Positions 62,279 to 64,000 of a DNA stretch of 64,000 nt are shown here, piece after piece. The translations under genes and the position numbers were made by a program. Source of the DNA: Sphingobacterium faecium (GTDB taxonomy: Bacteria; Bacteroidota; Bacteroidia; Sphingobacteriales; Sphingobacteriaceae); the NCBI RefSeq assembly GCF_003054045.1, contig NZ_QBKH01000001.1, forward strand, positions 806,001 to 870,000, in the 5' to 3' direction. Position 1 is the stretch's first letter; each line of letters begins with the position of its first letter. Below the pieces are notes generated by a model that ran no database searches, was not told the DNA's origin, and saw nothing but the letters and a program-made list of their open reading frames with translations.

Positions 62279-64000
62279 TTAAGGTAGCAATTCATATACC
62301 CGGACATAGTCAATTTCAAAAACTGAGGGAAATGATTTTTCATCGATCCCGTTTTTACCACCCCAGTTTCCGCCGATGGCTAAATTGAGCAACCAGTGGA
62401 ATTTTTGATCAAAAGGCCATTCCGCAAAGGATTTATGTTCGTTTTCAATAGAAAAAATTTCTTGATCATCGATAAATCCTTTGATGTATTCTGGGGTCCA
62501 ATCTACGCGGTATAAATGGAACACATCGGAAACACCAGCTACCTTTTTTGTGGCCGTTTTTTGAGTATTGATATTGTGGTTATACGCTTGGGTATGTGTC
62601 GATATATGCAATACATCTTGATCATAACCCACGTGTTCGAGTATGTCTATTTCACCTGAATTGGGCCAATTGCCATACGTTGATTCTGTAGGCAACATCC
62701 AGATCGCTGGCCAAGTACCGCGTCCTTTGGGCAATTTTGCTCGGGCTTCAAATCGGCCATATAAGAAATCACCCTTACCTTTACTGACCAAACGGGCAGA
62801 AGTGTAGGGTTTTCCACCTTTACTTTCTTTTAAAGCTTTGATTTTTAAAACTCCTTTGCCTACAATCGAGTTTTTGGAAGAAGACGCGACATAATACTGA
62901 TCCTCATTATTGCCCCAGCCGTTATATTTTGAACCTACATCGTACGACCATTTTGTCGTGTCTGGTAAGCCTTCGTAATTAAATTCATCTGCCCAAATGG
63001 GATCACTTGAAAAACGGTAGGTGTTTTTTGTGCCTGCGGCGCTGATGTTTGACTTATTAGCCGTTACGTAAAAAGGGATGTTGGCTGTAGCCACGTTGTT
63101 GTGACCATCGGAAACATAGACAAATAATCGGTATGCGCCTTCTTCTGTGGGAGCTGTAAGCTGTGTGTGCTGTTCACCTTCAGCTGCAATACGTCCTGGA
63201 ATAGCCTTTGGTCTTTCTTCACGATCACCTCCTTCTTTCAAGTCGGTACTTTCGTGCAGAAGCTCCCAACGTGTGGTGAGTTTGTCTCCATCTGGATCTT
63301 GTACAGACACCTGAATAGGATAACTTTTTCCGGGTTTGACATAAACAAAGTCAGCTGCCTTTTTTCCATCCAACAGCAAGGACGATACCTGTGGGGATCG
63401 GTTTGCAGGCCATTTTTTTGACCAGAGATATTCCATGACATCTACGACTGCATTTTCTTCACCTGCTTCTGTGAACAAGCCATACCAGGTAGGGGTACGC
63501 TCTTGTTTCTGTCCCCACAAAAATACATAAGAACCCAAGCAATGATTGTCTTTTCCGATCGAGGCCTCATAGCGACTTTTGTATACAGCAGCTTTTTCAC
63601 TACTATTTTCTTCAATAGAAGCAGACCAAGGAGTCTGGGTGACTTCCCAGTGTCCTGTAGGTCCCCATTCGGTGACGATGTACGGTTTTTTCCAACCGAC
63701 ACGTTTTATCTGCTCAGGCACAGAGGCTAGACCGCCATATACTTGAACAGCAATGAGATCGATAGCCGGACATTTTTCTTGGATATAGTCAAACTCCTTT
63801 TGGTTGATACCTGCCAGCATAGTGGTCACCAAATGATTGGGATCCAGCTCATGGATCATGGCCGCAATATCATTAACAGCGTCCCAAACTTTGGGATTGC
63901 TATAATGCAGGTTGAGCTCATTGCCGATTCCCCAGGCTAAAAGTGCTGGATGGTTTCGGTATTGAAGTACGGTTTTTCGTATTCCTTCCAATTGCTGAGC
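62279..64000 (-). CDS. GH2-like barrel fused to GH16 beta-glucanase (N terminus beyond the window)
   Basis: Open to the right edge (at least 573 residues visible; no stop or start before 64000), so the gene starts outside. The visible N-terminal part is a GH2-like TIM barrel with the acid/base WGIGNELNL and the nucleophile region YIVTEWGPTGHWE. A PKD/Ig-like beta domain follows (about 200-310: RSPQVSSLLLDGKK...YRLFVYVSDGHNN). The C-terminal GH16 domain has the catalytic GEIDILEH motif (ExDxxE type, as in laminarinases) and ends YVRVYELLP. Likely an exported beta-1,3-glucan enzyme; the GH2 half may trim side chains. The fusion of two catalytic modules is notable. Confidence 0.9.
   Translation of the reverse strand, partial: AQQLEGIRKTVLQYRNHPALLAWGIGNELNLHYSNPKVWDAVNDIAAMIHELDPNHLVTTMLAGINQKEFDYIQEKCPAIDLIAVQVYGGLASVPEQIKRVGWKKPYIVTEWGPTGHWEVTQTPWSASIEENSSEKAAVYKSRYEASIGKDNHCLGSYVFLWGQKQERTPTWYGLFTEAGEENAVVDVMEYLWSKKWPANRSPQVSSLLLDGKKAADFVYVKPGKSYPIQVSVQDPDGDKLTTRWELLHESTDLKEGGDREERPKAIPGRIAAEGEQHTQLTAPTEEGAYRLFVYVSDGHNNVATANIPFYVTANKSNISAAGTKNTYRFSSDPIWADEFNYEGLPDTTKWSYDVGSKYNGWGNNEDQYYVASSSKNSIVGKGVLKIKALKESKGGKPYTSARLVSKGKGDFLYGRFEARAKLPKGRGTWPAIWMLPTESTYGNWPNSGEIDILEHVGYDQDVLHISTHTQAYNHNINTQKTATKKVAGVSDVFHLYRVDWTPEYIKGFIDDQEIFSIENEHKSFAEWPFDQKFHWLLNLAIGGNWGGKNGIDEKSFPSVFEIDYVRVYELLP

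Noticed and set aside
63167-63940. Several short plus-strand frames in the last kilobase
   Set aside because: Shadows of the GH2/GH16 gene on the opposite strand.

Overview
The window looks like the chromosome of a Bacteroidota species, most likely a Sphingobacteriaceae member (Sphingobacterium/Pedobacter type). The evidence is low GC, a SusC/SusD pair, WG-repeat proteins, the long-form urocanase, the bacteroidetal four-gene ligase repair cassette, few Shine-Dalgarno sequences, and repeated TAnnTTTG -7 boxes just upstream of genes. The genus is inferred; there is no rRNA or other marker to fix it. No tRNA, rRNA, CRISPR array or intact insertion sequence was recognised.

Region by region. 1-8 kb: S4 RNA-binding protein, aroB, secreted ThuA protein, then on the minus strand a TonB-dependent receptor and a secreted P1-nuclease/phospholipase-C-type zinc enzyme, then a glycosyltransferase, FKBP isomerase and aldo/keto reductase. 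7.8-10.3 kb (minus): trpS, a deoxynucleoside kinase and kdsB. 10.5-16.4 kb (minus): a compact histidine-utilisation operon hutH-hutI-hutU-hutG with a divergent LysR regulator. 17.7-26.2 kb: metA (with an acetyl-CoA-type residue 111), mazG, a MocR regulator, a Na+/H+ antiporter, a SulP transporter, a DinB-fold protein and a WYL regulator.

26.4-35.9 kb holds two divergent cassettes. On the minus strand are an N-formylglutamate-amidohydrolase-like protein, a DUF1704 (MATCAP-like, HEVGTH...QEGLA) metallopeptidase and a glutathione-synthetase-like ATP-grasp ligase. Together they suggest an uncharacterised peptide or amino-acid modification system. On the plus strand is the ligase-associated repair operon: exonuclease, ATP-dependent ligase, Lhr-type helicase and metallophosphoesterase. 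36-50 kb: a lipoprotein, an AraC-linked reductase/esterase operon, a small protein, a VOC protein, two adjacent WG-repeat proteins, a membrane protein, a second MocR regulator and a class IV aminotransferase. 51-59.4 kb: a polysaccharide/glycan-utilisation locus susC-susD-ydcF-GH92; the GH92 has Gln where the family's catalytic acid Glu is expected.

59.4-62.2 kb is the accessory part. An Rpn-family nuclease gene is broken by two frameshifts, but its C-terminal domain survives behind an internal Shine-Dalgarno, as in RpnS gene-within-gene antitoxins. Downstream lies an 836-bp non-coding field (60889-61724) made of 76 contiguous, degenerate 11-bp units that stay in one register throughout. It follows a TAnnTTTG promoter-like box and is followed by a weak hairpin. 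I do not recognise this element; it is the most unusual thing in the window. The window ends inside a minus-strand GH2-like/GH16 fusion glucanase gene.
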